Shown: positions 26,046 through 35,182, counted from the stretch's first letter. The stretch: 64,000 nt of DNA from DIGJ01 sp041739345 (GCA_041739345.1 JBGSNZ010000026.1:1-64000); one strand, 5' to 3'. The notes: generated from the sequence alone by a model not told the origin. A program made the numbers and translations.

Positions 26046-26906
26046 TTATTTAAACTTATTTCCTATTTTGCGAAGATTCTTAACACTTATTGCAATTGCT
26101 TCATCTTCCATCCCCATCCATTCTTTTGCCGGATGATCAATTTCAACTGCTAAAAAGCCTTTATAGTTGTTTTCCGATAGTATTTCAGCCAACTTCATGT
26201 TATCCACGAGACCAAATCCTACAGGTACCCCTGAGAAGAAATACCAATCTGTTGGTATTGCCTCGGGATTGAGTACTAAATCTTTAATGTGTGTCGAAAA
26301 TACATAAGGTGCTAATTTTCTCATACCTTCAATCGGATCATCCAGTAATCTAAGAAAATTGCCGGTATCAAAATTTATTCCAAAATTAGGTGAATCCACA
26401 CGCTGAACCATTTCTAACATTTCATCTGCCGTAAAATCGATGTGATTTTCCGCTGCTAGTTTAACGCCATTTGCTTCTGCGATTTCTGTAGCTTCCTTAT
26501 ACATTGGAACTAAACGTTCAATATGTTCACGATGATTCTCATGTCTCCAATCAAAAGCCGAGCCTGTAATTCGCATTACTTCTGTTCCTATCAATCGTGT
26601 CTTTGGAATCAATTGTTTCATCTCTTCAAAAGCTTTCGGATTCAATCCTCTTTCCAATCCGTTCGGATGTCCCCATGCAAATACGGTATCAAAACCGTAG
26701 TCTTTTATTTTTTGACCTAAGCTTTTGAGATAATCATCTTCTAAACTAGGTAAAAAACATGTTTCCAAAGAAACACCATCTACATCTAATTTATGTCCTA
26801 AATCCAAAAAGTCTTCAACCGACTTTACTTTTTTTGGCTCCTCCTGATCCGAGTATACTTCTCCAAACATTCTGTGATAACAATAACTATCAATACCTAT
26901 TTTCAT
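26046..26906 (-). CDS. Sugar phosphate isomerase/epimerase (AP endonuclease 2 fold)
   Basis: A 286-residue TIM-barrel protein of the sugar phosphate isomerase/epimerase family. Typical metal-binding segments are KLAAENHIDFT (Glu, about residue 149), FGINFDTGNFLR (Asp), VFSTHIKDL (His) and FLAVEIDHPA near the C-terminus. Members epimerise sugars or ketoses, dehydrate inosose, or cleave 3-keto-glycosides by beta-elimination. Pairing with two Gfo/Idh/MocA oxidoreductases in the same operon is compatible with the last two. ATG 26906 is chosen because GGGAGGA precedes it and the protein begins at KIGIDSYCYH; the GTG upstream lies inside the ribosome site. Confidence 0.85.
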   Translation of the reverse strand: MKIGIDSYCYHRMFGEVYSDQEEPKKVKSVEDFLDLGHKLDVDGVSLETCFLPSLEDDYLKSLGQKIKDYGFDTVFAWGHPNGLERGLNPKAFEEMKQLIPKTRLIGTEVMRITGSAFDWRHENHREHIERLVPMYKEATEIAEANGVKLAAENHIDFTADEMLEMVQRVDSPNFGINFDTGNFLRLLDDPIEGMRKLAPYVFSTHIKDLVLNPEAIPTDWYFFSGVPVGFGLVDNMKLAEILSENNYKGFLAVEIDHPAKEWMGMEDEAIAISVKNLRKIGNKFK

Positions 26907-26979
26907 GACTTTTCCTCCCACTTATTCATTGTTTTGTAAGTTCATTTACACTTCTTTTAACCAACGCACAAATTTTATT

Positions 26980-28491
26980 CTATGCTTCAATATCTCTAAT
27001 TTCTTTATAATATGTTTTTGTTTCCTTTATCAACTTGATATAAAGTTCTTTATATTTTTGATATTTTTTAACATCCTCTTCAATTGGATAGTAGCACTTT
27101 TTAATTGAGATATAATTTTCGGAAGTTGCTTGAATATCATCAAACACACCTATGGCATTCCCAGCAAAAAGAACCGCTCCCCACAATGCTACATCACTCC
27201 TTGAAAGAATATCAACTCTAATATTTGTTACGGAAGCAATGATTTGTCCCCAAATCAAAGAATCAGCTCCTCCACCAATCATTTTAATTGAGTCAAATTT
27301 TTCAATATGATACAATTCCTTTATTGAATCTATGGTTAGCGCAATCTCATATGCATAGCTTTCCAATAATGCCCGATAAAAATGCTCTGGTCTATGCGCC
27401 AAATTATGACCTATAAACATCCCTTTAATATCTTCATCAAAAGGCATATTAGAACCACTTAATAATCCAATTCCAAGCAATCCATTTGATCCTGCCTTTA
27501 TCTTAGAAGCTGCCAAGTCCAAATCCATAAAACTTTTTGAATTACAGTAATTATCAACAAACCATTTTAATACAATTCCCGACCCCGGTATATATTTATG
27601 AAGAATATATTTATCATCGATTGCATTTGGCAATATATCATAATTCTTTGTCTTCATATTTGGTATAAAGGATTCCGCTATACAACTTATTGCACCATAT
27701 GACGATGCTTCAAAGATTAGATTTCCTTTTTTATCAAAAGAAGTTCCTACAATTCCACTAACTTTATCTCCTGCACCTGAAACCAATGCAATATCATTTG
27801 CCAATCCGAGTCTTCTACTATACTCCTCATCTAAATACCCAAGAATTTCATTTGCTTTTACAATCTTAGGCAATTTAATAATATCGATATCAAATGCACT
27901 GCACAATTTTTCACTCCATTGACATTTATTAATATCTGCAAGTCCCGTCCATGTAATGTAAGAAGAATCAATGGTTATTTCATCCATACTACTTTTAGCA
28001 AACTTAGCAGCAATATATGAACTAATCATTAAATATTTACTTATTTTTTTTGCTTCCATCGGGTATTCATTTTCAAACCACTTAATCTTAGGTGCCATTA
28101 AAGGTGAATTTGTTCCGGCAATTTCTAATAGTTCTTTATTGTATTTCTTTAGTATATCTACTGCATAGGGATAATACCTTGTATCTAGGGAGCACGACCA
28201 ACCGGTAATATCATTTAATTGCTCATCAATGCCCATAAATCCTGCCATTTGCCCGGTAAATGCAATTGCTTTTAGCCTTTCAGGATGTATAAATCCTTTT
28301 AAGGCTTTTTCTAAGCACTCCAATACAGCTGAAAATAAATATTCTCCTTTTTGTATGAAGGTACCTGGTTTCGGACTATCAATATATACAGCCCGTTCTG
28401 CATTGCTTACACAATCTCCATTACAACTGTATATATAAGTTTTAATAAAACTTGTTCCCAAATCTATAGCCGCTATGTATATATCTTTCAT
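26980..28491 (-). CDS. FGGY-family carbohydrate kinase
   Basis: A 503-residue kinase that phosphorylates a sugar or polyol with ATP. The N-terminal phosphate-binding loop is IAAIDLGTSFIKTYIYS, the second ATP-binding region is LVSGAGDKVSGIVGTS, and the C-terminal FGGY signature is IKMIGGGADSLIWGQIIASV. The arrangement is closest to xylulokinase-like members. ATG 28491 has AGGAG 8 bases upstream; the reading from 28497 would need a TTG within that spacer. It supplies the phosphorylated intermediate for the DeoC-type aldolase of the same operon. The substrate is not identified. Confidence 0.88.
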   Translation of the reverse strand: MKDIYIAAIDLGTSFIKTYIYSCNGDCVSNAERAVYIDSPKPGTFIQKGEYLFSAVLECLEKALKGFIHPERLKAIAFTGQMAGFMGIDEQLNDITGWSCSLDTRYYPYAVDILKKYNKELLEIAGTNSPLMAPKIKWFENEYPMEAKKISKYLMISSYIAAKFAKSSMDEITIDSSYITWTGLADINKCQWSEKLCSAFDIDIIKLPKIVKANEILGYLDEEYSRRLGLANDIALVSGAGDKVSGIVGTSFDKKGNLIFEASSYGAISCIAESFIPNMKTKNYDILPNAIDDKYILHKYIPGSGIVLKWFVDNYCNSKSFMDLDLAASKIKAGSNGLLGIGLLSGSNMPFDEDIKGMFIGHNLAHRPEHFYRALLESYAYEIALTIDSIKELYHIEKFDSIKMIGGGADSLIWGQIIASVTNIRVDILSRSDVALWGAVLFAGNAIGVFDDIQATSENYISIKKCYYPIEEDVKKYQKYKELYIKLIKETKTYYKEIRDIEA

Positions 28492-28525
28492 TGGCAAAAC
28501 TCCTATAAATCATATTTCATTTAGG

Positions 28526-29563
28526 TTAAAATTCAATAACATGTTTCAGCCCTATTGCAGCTGCTGCATTTTCCAATGCTTCGTTAAATTGATCAATAGA
28601 ATAGGTATCTGACATAATTAATCCTAACGGTATTCTCCTATCATTGACTAATTTCGCGCAAAGTCTGTAATCATAAACGCTTTGTTTTGTACATCCATGA
28701 ATACTTAATTGCTTATAATGTATTAAATTCGAATTAATTGATACATTCTCTCGATCTTTTGGTAATCCACCGAAAAACAACAATTTTCCATTCATATTCA
28801 TATAGGATAGGGACTGCATCTGTGCCGCTGCTGCAGGTGCAGCAATAATACAAACATCCACTCCACCTTTCATTGTTTGTTTTTCGAGTTCTTCCTTAAT
28901 GTTTTCTTTGATAACAATTATATCGGGAATCAATTCTTTAGCTTTTTTCAATCGATCCTGGCTTAAATCATTTACAAAAATTTTACCAGCACCAAATAAT
29001 TTTGCTACCATAATGTGCATAATTCCAATGGGTCCCATTCCTATAATTAGCACATCATCACCCGGTAAAATATTAATACGTTTTTGACCATTATAAACAC
29101 AACTTAATGGTTCTACTAAAGCAGCTTCTTGATAACTTATATCCGCATCCAATAAAGAAAGATTTCCTTGAATGATTGCGTTTTTTGGAATCTTGACATA
29201 TTCGGCAAAACCCCCATCCATTGTTACTCCAAATGCATCATAATCTCCGCACAAATGCGTTTGTCCGCTTACACATAAATCGCATGTTCCACAACCAATA
29301 TTAGGAGCAACAGCTACTTTCTGGCCTACTTTGAAACCTTTTACATTTTTACCAACTTTTGCAATATCGCCTGCAAATTCATGACCTATTATCAAAGAAT
29401 TTTCTTCGGAAACATCTTTATAACCATTTTTATACATTCTTACATCTGTTCCACATATTGATGCAGCCTTAACCTTTAATAAGATTTCATCATCTGAGAT
29501 TTTCGGTATTGGAACATCGCTTACTTCCACTTTTAATTTCCCTAGCAATCTTGCGGCTTTCAT
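28526..29563 (-). CDS. Zinc-dependent medium-chain alcohol dehydrogenase (sorbitol dehydrogenase-like)
   Basis: A 345-residue medium-chain dehydrogenase. Catalytic zinc ligands are Cys in AASICGTDVRMY and the His-Glu pair in LIIGHEFAGDIAKVG. The structural zinc lobe has four cysteines in NIGCGTCDLCVSGQTHLC. The NAD-binding Rossmann segment is DVLIIGMGPIGIMHIM (about residues 168-183). Family members oxidise polyols such as sorbitol, xylitol or threitol, or the alcohol of a sugar acid. Its position between the kinase and the second Gfo/Idh/MocA gene suggests it supplies or drains a keto-sugar. The start follows GGGGGAAAAG. Confidence 0.88.
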   Translation of the reverse strand: MKAARLLGKLKVEVSDVPIPKISDDEILLKVKAASICGTDVRMYKNGYKDVSEENSLIIGHEFAGDIAKVGKNVKGFKVGQKVAVAPNIGCGTCDLCVSGQTHLCGDYDAFGVTMDGGFAEYVKIPKNAIIQGNLSLLDADISYQEAALVEPLSCVYNGQKRINILPGDDVLIIGMGPIGIMHIMVAKLFGAGKIFVNDLSQDRLKKAKELIPDIIVIKENIKEELEKQTMKGGVDVCIIAAPAAAAQMQSLSYMNMNGKLLFFGGLPKDRENVSINSNLIHYKQLSIHGCTKQSVYDYRLCAKLVNDRRIPLGLIMSDTYSIDQFNEALENAAAAIGLKHVIEF

Positions 29564-29591
29564 TTAGCTTTTCCCCCATTTATTTAATTAT

Positions 29592-30620
29592 TTATGATTG
29601 TACTTTTACTTCAATCGGTCTTTTTTCAAGCAATGATTTTAATCCTTCTCGAACTAATACTAACGCCATTTTCCCATCATGTCCTGTAACTTCAGGTTCA
29701 GTATCCTTCATTATGCATTTTACAAAAGCATTTGCTTCAGCAACATAAGCATCCTTAAACAGTATTCGCCAAGTAGACATTGAATCTACATTAATTTTTA
29801 TATCACTTGTTACTATTTCCACTTCGTTCGCTCTTTGCGTTCCAACTTTGGCAATGCCTTTTGTTCCAAGGATTTCCGCTCTTGAATCATATCCATATTG
29901 TACATATTGAGCACCACCAATTTCTCCAATCACACCATTTTTGAATTCCAGAAGCACTGCACATGTATCATAATAATCTGGGTATTCTTTTGCTTTTCCC
30001 GGGCTTCTAAAATTATGTCCAATTGCATGAATTGATTTTACTTCACTCCCTGCATACCATCTGAGTAAATCAAAATCATGGCTGTTGACCTCACCTATTG
30101 GACCAGCACTGTTTTTCACATCATACATCCATTCTTTTGGCTCACTTGGTCCATAAGTATTAGATCTAAGCATCGTAACTTCACCAATCGCTTTTTCATC
30201 AATCGCTTGCTTTCCACGTCTGAAATTTTTATCAAATCTACGCATAAACCCTAATTGAAGTTTGACATTGTTTTCTTTGCATGCCTGAATCATTTCATTG
30301 CATTCCTCTTCCGAGGTTGCCATTGGTTTTTCACAAAATACATGTTTTTTTGCTTTTGCAGCTGCTACAACAATATCTCTATGAAATTTTGTTGGAGTTA
30401 CTACAACGACTGCATCAATCTCATTGTTTTTCATAACTTCTTTATAATCTGTATAAACATATTCCACATTGAGCTGCTCTTGAGCTGCTTTCACCGATTC
30501 TTCAAAAGGATCACAAATCGCAACCAATTCAGCATTCTCTACATTTCCACTATAACTTTTTGCATGAATCATTCCTGCTCTTCCACAACCGATTAAACAA
30601 ACTCTTAATTTATTATTCAC
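29592..30620 (-). CDS. Gfo/Idh/MocA family oxidoreductase (second), inositol dehydrogenase-like
   Basis: A 342-residue NAD(P)-dependent oxidoreductase. The Rossmann motif is VCLIGCGRAGMIHAKSY, the catalytic lysine lies in HVFCEKPMATSEEE (about residue 96), and the D-x-x-x-x-H-type catalytic region is GPIGEVNSHDFDLLRWYAG. Length and motifs are near those of myo-inositol 2-dehydrogenase, but no iolB, C, D or E genes are nearby, so inositol is not established. The start codon is GTG at 30620 with GGAG 7 bases upstream. It follows the aldolase gene by 26 bases in the same operon. Confidence 0.88.
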   Translation of the reverse strand: MNNKLRVCLIGCGRAGMIHAKSYSGNVENAELVAICDPFEESVKAAQEQLNVEYVYTDYKEVMKNNEIDAVVVVTPTKFHRDIVVAAAKAKKHVFCEKPMATSEEECNEMIQACKENNVKLQLGFMRRFDKNFRRGKQAIDEKAIGEVTMLRSNTYGPSEPKEWMYDVKNSAGPIGEVNSHDFDLLRWYAGSEVKSIHAIGHNFRSPGKAKEYPDYYDTCAVLLEFKNGVIGEIGGAQYVQYGYDSRAEILGTKGIAKVGTQRANEVEIVTSDIKINVDSMSTWRILFKDAYVAEANAFVKCIMKDTEPEVTGHDGKMALVLVREGLKSLLEKRPIEVKVQS

Positions 30621-30646
30621 TTTTATTCTCCATTTCCAAAATAATT

Positions 30647-31330
30647 CTATTTCAATCCTAGTGCTTGCATTTCTCCAATAATTTTAATTCCACTGGAAGT
30701 TCCAAGTCTTGTAGCTCCGGCTTCAATCATTACTTTTGCCGCTTCAAAGCTTCTAATTCCACCTGCTGCTTTAACAGCAACATCAACTCCGGCATACTTT
30801 TTCATAAGTGCAACATTCTCAGCTGTGGCTCCAGCTGTTGCCAATCCAGTACTTGTCTTAACAAAATCCGGTTTAACCACACTTGCAATTTTAGCAACTT
30901 CAATGATCTCTTCCTTTTCCAAATAGCAAGTTTCAAAAATAACCTTACAACAAATTCCAGCTTTTCTGGCAACAGCTACCATTGCTTCCATTTCTCTCTT
31001 TATATAATCATAATCATGTTCTTTTACTTTTCCAACATTTAGAACATAGTCAAATTCCTGGCAGCCATTATCAACAGCATTCTGCGCTTCGAAAGTCTTA
31101 GTTTCAATTGATGTTTGTCCTAATGGAAAACTAATTGCAGCACCAGTTAAAACTTCTGTTCCTTCCAACATTTTTCTACACATTGTTACTGGATACGAAT
31201 TAATTGCTACTGATTTAAAACCATATTGGTTTGCTTCATTACATAAAACCTGAAAATCTTCTTTTGTAGCAAATGCTTTTAAATTTGTATGATCCACCAT
31301 ATTTGCAACTTCTTTAATTGTTAAATTCAT
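30647..31330 (-). CDS. deoC: Deoxyribose-phosphate aldolase family protein
   Basis: A 227-residue class I aldolase of the DeoC family, which normally cleaves 2-deoxyribose-5-phosphate into glyceraldehyde-3-phosphate and acetaldehyde. Conserved features are MVDHTNLKAFAT at the N-terminus, the aspartate in EFDYVLNVGKVK, the Schiff-base lysine in DFVKTSTGLATAGAT (about residue 152) and the second lysine in VAVKAAGGIRSF. It is the first gene of the catabolic operon, directly behind a perfect promoter. Combined with an isomerase and a kinase, it may act on another phosphorylated sugar in this pathway instead of deoxyribose. The start follows AGGAAGAGG. Confidence 0.88.
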   Translation of the reverse strand: MNLTIKEVANMVDHTNLKAFATKEDFQVLCNEANQYGFKSVAINSYPVTMCRKMLEGTEVLTGAAISFPLGQTSIETKTFEAQNAVDNGCQEFDYVLNVGKVKEHDYDYIKREMEAMVAVARKAGICCKVIFETCYLEKEEIIEVAKIASVVKPDFVKTSTGLATAGATAENVALMKKYAGVDVAVKAAGGIRSFEAAKVMIEAGATRLGTSSGIKIIGEMQALGLK

Positions 31331-31350
31331 TTTTTTCCTCTTCCTTTTTT

Positions 31351-31460
31351 CCTTTTGTTTTCTTTTGTATTCTTTTGTTTTGTTTCACTTGTATTATAAT
31401 TCTCATTTTTTCGTTTGTCAATTCATATTTTTGTTTATTTTCATTTATTTTCGTTTATTT
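31351..31460 (-). promoter_or_regulatory. Consensus promoter of the catabolic operon flanked by 10-bp-phased repeats
   Basis: On the minus strand TTGACA (31416-31421) and TATAAT (31393-31398) are 17 bases apart. On the plus strand three tandem 10-mers (TTGTTTATTT, TCATTTATTT, TCGTTTATTT) fill 31431-31460, and CCTTTTGTTT, TCTTTTGTAT, TCTTTTGTTT fill 31351-31380. The promoter is thus enclosed by exact helical-turn repeats on both sides. A DeoR-type operator array is the likely meaning. Confidence 0.7.
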
Positions 31461-31477
31461 TCCTTGTAAGTTCGAAA

Positions 31478-32578
31478 TCAATAGTTGGAATCCGGATTGT
31501 AATAACTATCCACATTCTCTTTTGTAACAGTAGCTGCTGTTAATGTGATTTTGTTCGGAACATTTCCATCTAGTTTAGTCAAAAAATCATCTCCATATTC
31601 AGTAATTAAAGTTTGTTTAAGCCATTCATCATTTTCTGAAGCTTTTTCTAAACTTTCCCCTGCAGCAATGGCCTTTGCAACTCTAAGCGCTGTAGCTCCC
31701 ATTGTTGGAGAATATAAAAAAGTTGCTGTAACGATTGTATCATCATTTATCATTCCTTCAAACACACTTTTATTTCCACCGCATCCTGTACAAAACATTT
31801 CTTTTTCTCTACCAGCATTTTTAACTGCCGTGTCAATTCCTATCGATTGTTCATCATCATGTGAATAAATCGCATCAATATGATCTTGTGCTTGCAAAAT
31901 ATCTTCCATAGCAACCATTGCCGGTTCTCTTGCAAAATCTCCCTGTCCCGTAGCAACTACTTCAATATTCGGATATTTTTCTTTAATTGTATCATAGAAT
32001 CCTTTTGAGCGTCTTGTTACAATTTCACACGGAACTCCGATGATTTCCACAACTTTTCCTACTCCATTAAGCTTTTCTCCAATATAATTTGCAGCCGAGA
32101 CGCCGATTCCATAGTTATCACCCTCAATAAATGTTGTGTATTTATCGCTCTCAATACCTCTGTCCAAAATAACTACTTTTATTCCTTCATCATAAGCTTT
32201 TTCACAAATAGGTGTTACTGGTGCCGAATCTAAAGGCAAAACCAATAATACATCCAACTCTTCCAGCATTAAATCTTCAATTGCCGAAACCTGTGCATTC
32301 GGATCATCTGATACAACGACTTTGACATCATATTTATCGCTATCTATCGCTGCTTCCGTCTGCACATTTTCTACAATAGCACCAACAAACTGATTCGCTG
32401 GAGATGGTAGTGATACACCTATTTTAATTTTTCCCCCTGCCGATTCTTCTGTTACAGTTTCTTTTGTTTGGCTCTGAGACGTTTTTTCTGTTTCTACATT
32501 CTCTCGACAAGCTGTAAGTGAAAAAATCAACACCACCCCTAATATAACTGATATAATTCTTTTCATATTGCTTTTCAT
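31478..32578 (-). CDS. Ribose-type sugar ABC transporter substrate-binding lipoprotein
   Basis: A 366-residue binding protein of the RbsB/periplasmic-binding-protein type. A signal peptide ends in the lipobox SLTAC, followed by a Thr/Gln/Glu linker. Binding-domain features are KIGVSLPSPANQFVGAIVEN, LDVLLVLPLDSAPVTPICEK and GIKVVILDRGI. It delivers the inducing sugar to the RbsC/RbsA-type transporter upstream in the same operon. ATG 32578 is preferred (AAAAAGGAG, 8 bases); two other in-frame ATGs at 32602 and 32584 lie upstream with poorer spacing. It is the last gene before the promoter of the catabolic operon. Confidence 0.9.
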   Translation of the reverse strand: MKSNMKRIISVILGVVLIFSLTACRENVETEKTSQSQTKETVTEESAGGKIKIGVSLPSPANQFVGAIVENVQTEAAIDSDKYDVKVVVSDDPNAQVSAIEDLMLEELDVLLVLPLDSAPVTPICEKAYDEGIKVVILDRGIESDKYTTFIEGDNYGIGVSAANYIGEKLNGVGKVVEIIGVPCEIVTRRSKGFYDTIKEKYPNIEVVATGQGDFAREPAMVAMEDILQAQDHIDAIYSHDDEQSIGIDTAVKNAGREKEMFCTGCGGNKSVFEGMINDDTIVTATFLYSPTMGATALRVAKAIAAGESLEKASENDEWLKQTLITEYGDDFLTKLDGNVPNKITLTAATVTKENVDSYYNPDSNY

Positions 32579-32618
32579 ATTCATTTCTCCTTTTTCTTTC
32601 ATTTATTTTTTTGCAAAA

Positions 32619-33575
32619 TTATTTTTTTTGCAGTAATACGGCAATCAAAATGATTACTCCTTTAACTGCTCCTGTTAAATATGGTGAAATACCAACAATA
32701 TTCATAATATTACTAATAACCCCTAGTATTAATACGCCAATTACCGTCCCGACTACGCTGCCTTTTCCACCATCCAGTGAAGTTCCACCAATAATAACCG
32801 CTGTAATCGCATCCAATTCATACAAATTACCTGATGATGAACTTGACACTGAAACTAATCGTGCTGATTCAATTAGTGCGGCTATCCCGATCGTGAAACC
32901 CATGATAACATATGTAGCAATCTTCACTTTATCTACATTAATTCCTGAATATTGAGCACTTTTTTCATTCCCTCCAACCGCGTATACGTATGAGCCATAT
33001 TTCGTTTCTTTTAATACAAAATGCGCAATTAGTGCTATTATCGCAAAAATAACTACTGGAATAGGAACTATTCCTATTCTTCCATTACCAATATTAGAAA
33101 AAGCATCATCTCTTTTTCCAATAATGGTCGAACCGTTTGCCAAGTGAATAATAAGTGATCTTGCAATTGTACTTACTGCTAATGTAACAATAAATGGTGC
33201 CAACTTCGCTTTCGTAACGAATAATCCATTGACCAATCCAATAGCCATTGTTACTAAACAGCCTGCAATAATAGCTACAATAAGACTTGTACCTTGTGAT
33301 TGTAAAAATACAAGAACACCGCCACCAATCGCCAAAACGCTTCCTGCTGATAAATCAATACCACCTCCAATAATGACAAATGCCATTCCAATTGAAATCA
33401 ATCCGATAATGGAACATTGTCTTAATATATTCATAATATTATTTAATTGCATAAATTTTGGACTTGCAATAGAAGCTACAATTATTAATATTATCAATGC
33501 AAATAGTGAACTATATTCTTGCCATAACATTTTTATCGTTTTTGTAAATTTATTTATTTTCACCTGTTTACTCAT
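32619..33575 (-). CDS. Ribose-type sugar ABC transporter permease
   Basis: A 318-residue permease of the CUT2 (RbsC-like) family, with eight to ten hydrophobic helices. Family segments are GMAFVIIGGGIDLSAGSVLA (about residues 52-71), GKRDDAFSNIGNG, YAVGGNEKSAQYSGINVDKV and ITAVIIGGTSLDGGKGSVVG. It forms a dimeric channel with the two-domain ATPase encoded upstream. ATG 33575 is preferred because AAAGGAG sits 5 bases upstream. The frame could also open at 33593, inside the ATPase gene end. The two genes nearly abut, consistent with coupling. Confidence 0.9.
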   Translation of the reverse strand: MSKQVKINKFTKTIKMLWQEYSSLFALIILIIVASIASPKFMQLNNIMNILRQCSIIGLISIGMAFVIIGGGIDLSAGSVLAIGGGVLVFLQSQGTSLIVAIIAGCLVTMAIGLVNGLFVTKAKLAPFIVTLAVSTIARSLIIHLANGSTIIGKRDDAFSNIGNGRIGIVPIPVVIFAIIALIAHFVLKETKYGSYVYAVGGNEKSAQYSGINVDKVKIATYVIMGFTIGIAALIESARLVSVSSSSSGNLYELDAITAVIIGGTSLDGGKGSVVGTVIGVLILGVISNIMNIVGISPYLTGAVKGVIILIAVLLQKK

Positions 33576-33585
33576 TGTGTCTCCT

Positions 33586-35070
33586 TTATTCATCTAAGCT
33601 TTTTTTAATATTTGTTGCATAAAGCATTGCTGTTCCTTCGTTCATCTCTGAGGATTCAAGTTCTCCTGTAATAGCTCCTTCATGCATAATAATAACTCTT
33701 TGAGAAACGCTAAGCACTTCCGTTAAATCCGAAGAAATTATCAATATTGAAATTCCGTTAGCCGCAAGTTGATTTATTACATCATAGATATCCTTCCTAG
33801 CACCGATATCTACCCCTCGGGTTGGTTCATCCAGAATCAAGATATCAGGATTAACAGCCATCCATTTTCCCAAAACAATTTTCTGCTGATTGCCGCCACT
33901 AAGATTTTTAATTTTCTGAGATGATCCATTACATTTCACACTGAATTTCTTAATAATATCGTCGGTAATAAGCTTATCTTTCTTTTTATCAATAATATTA
34001 CCTTTTGTAGTGAGCCTAGCAACAACATTGTTGTTTTCATTAATACTTCTCTCAAGTAATAATCCATTTCCCTTACGGTCTTCAGTTGCAAAGGCAATCT
34101 TTGCGTTAATCGCATTGATAGGGCAATGTATATTTACCTCCAGTCCATTAATTCTAACTGTTCCACTTTCTTTTTTTCTAATACCAAAAATCATTTCAGC
34201 AACTTCTGTTCTTCCCGCTCCCACTAAGCCAAACATCCCAAGGATTTCTCCTTTTCTTAAACTAAAACTTACATTTTTTATAAACTTATCTGTAAGATGT
34301 TCCACTTCCAATACTTTCTCTCCAGAACCTTTGTAAGGATTATTTTCTACTTTTTCAACTTTCCTACCTACCATGAGCTCTGCAATTTCATTTTCATTTG
34401 TTTCTTCAATTTTTTTTGTCTTGATGAAATTACCATCCCTTAATATTGTAACCCTATCACATATTTCCATGATTTCTTTTAATCTGTGTGAAATATATAC
34501 AATGGCCACTCCTCTTGCTTTCAACTTTCGTATTAATTCAAACAGCATCTTTGTTTCCTTAATCGTAAGAACCGCCGTTGGTTCATCCATAATAATCAAA
34601 TCTGAATTATACGAAATTGCCTTTGCAATTTCCACAATCTGCTTCTTTGCAATTCCTAGATTCTTAATTTTCTTCGATGGATCTATTGGTTCCAATTCAC
34701 TCAGCACTTCTTTAGCATCAAGTTCCATTTTCTTAAAGTTAATACGACCATGTTTCATTGGTTCTCTACAAAGAAAAATATTTTGCGCTACTGTCATCTC
34801 ATCCTGCAAATTTAGTTCTTGATGAATCATTGCTATTCCCAATTTCTGCGCTTCAACAGGTGAATTATGCTCAATTTCCTTTTCTTTGAAAATAATTTTT
34901 CCTTGATAACTATGTATCCCCGCCAATATCTTCATAAGTGTTGACTTTCCCGCACCATTTTCTCCGCAAATAGCAATACATTCACCTTTTTCCACTTCAA
35001 AATTCACATCATGAAGAACTTCTACATCATTAAAACTTTTATATATATTCTTCATTTGTAAAATATTCAT
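33586..35070 (-). CDS. Ribose-type sugar ABC transporter ATP-binding protein (two domains)
   Basis: A 494-residue tandem ABC ATPase of the RbsA/MglA family energising the importer. Domain 1 has Walker A GENGAGKSTLMK (about residues 36-47) and Walker B LIIMDEPTAVLT. Domain 2 has the degenerate Walker A GLVGAGRTEVAE usual for this family, the signature LSGGNQQKIVLGKW and Walker B ILILDEPTRGVD. It is the first gene of the importer operon, behind a consensus promoter (35123-35151) and phased repeats, with a GAGGTG site. It is fully catalytic in appearance, unlike the degenerate relative at 51.7 kb. Confidence 0.93.
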   Translation of the reverse strand: MNILQMKNIYKSFNDVEVLHDVNFEVEKGECIAICGENGAGKSTLMKILAGIHSYQGKIIFKEKEIEHNSPVEAQKLGIAMIHQELNLQDEMTVAQNIFLCREPMKHGRINFKKMELDAKEVLSELEPIDPSKKIKNLGIAKKQIVEIAKAISYNSDLIIMDEPTAVLTIKETKMLFELIRKLKARGVAIVYISHRLKEIMEICDRVTILRDGNFIKTKKIEETNENEIAELMVGRKVEKVENNPYKGSGEKVLEVEHLTDKFIKNVSFSLRKGEILGMFGLVGAGRTEVAEMIFGIRKKESGTVRINGLEVNIHCPINAINAKIAFATEDRKGNGLLLERSINENNNVVARLTTKGNIIDKKKDKLITDDIIKKFSVKCNGSSQKIKNLSGGNQQKIVLGKWMAVNPDILILDEPTRGVDIGARKDIYDVINQLAANGISILIISSDLTEVLSVSQRVIIMHEGAITGELESSEMNEGTAMLYATNIKKSLDE

Positions 35071-35080
35071 TAATTACACC

Positions 35081-35182
35081 TCGATTTTCATTTATTTTTG
35101 TTTATTTTTGTTTGTTTCGTTTATTGTAATTCCAATACTTAACAATGTCAATTGTTTTTTTCACATATTTTCGATTGTTTTC
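35081..35182 (-). promoter_or_regulatory. Consensus promoter of the importer operon flanked by 10-bp-phased repeats
   Basis: On the minus strand TTGACA (35146-35151) and TACAAT (35123-35128) are 17 bases apart. On the plus strand the 10-mer TTTATTTTTG occurs twice in tandem (35091-35110), flanked by TCGATTTTCA and TTTGTTTCGT. On the other side TTTTC recurs at 35158, 35168 and 35178, exactly 10 bases apart. The layout copies that at 31351-31460, so both promoters probably share one regulator, the DeoR-family protein at 22.5 kb. Confidence 0.7.

Noticed and set aside
29592..30620. Assignment as a myo-inositol utilisation operon because of an inositol dehydrogenase-like gene
   Set aside because: No iolB, iolC, iolD, iolE or iolJ homologues were recognised, while an aldose isomerase-like gene and a DeoC aldolase are present.
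31351..31460. Tandem short repeats considered as a CRISPR array or slippage microsatellite
   Set aside because: The units are only 10 bases with no spacers, and they flank a perfect promoter symmetrically, which fits operators better.
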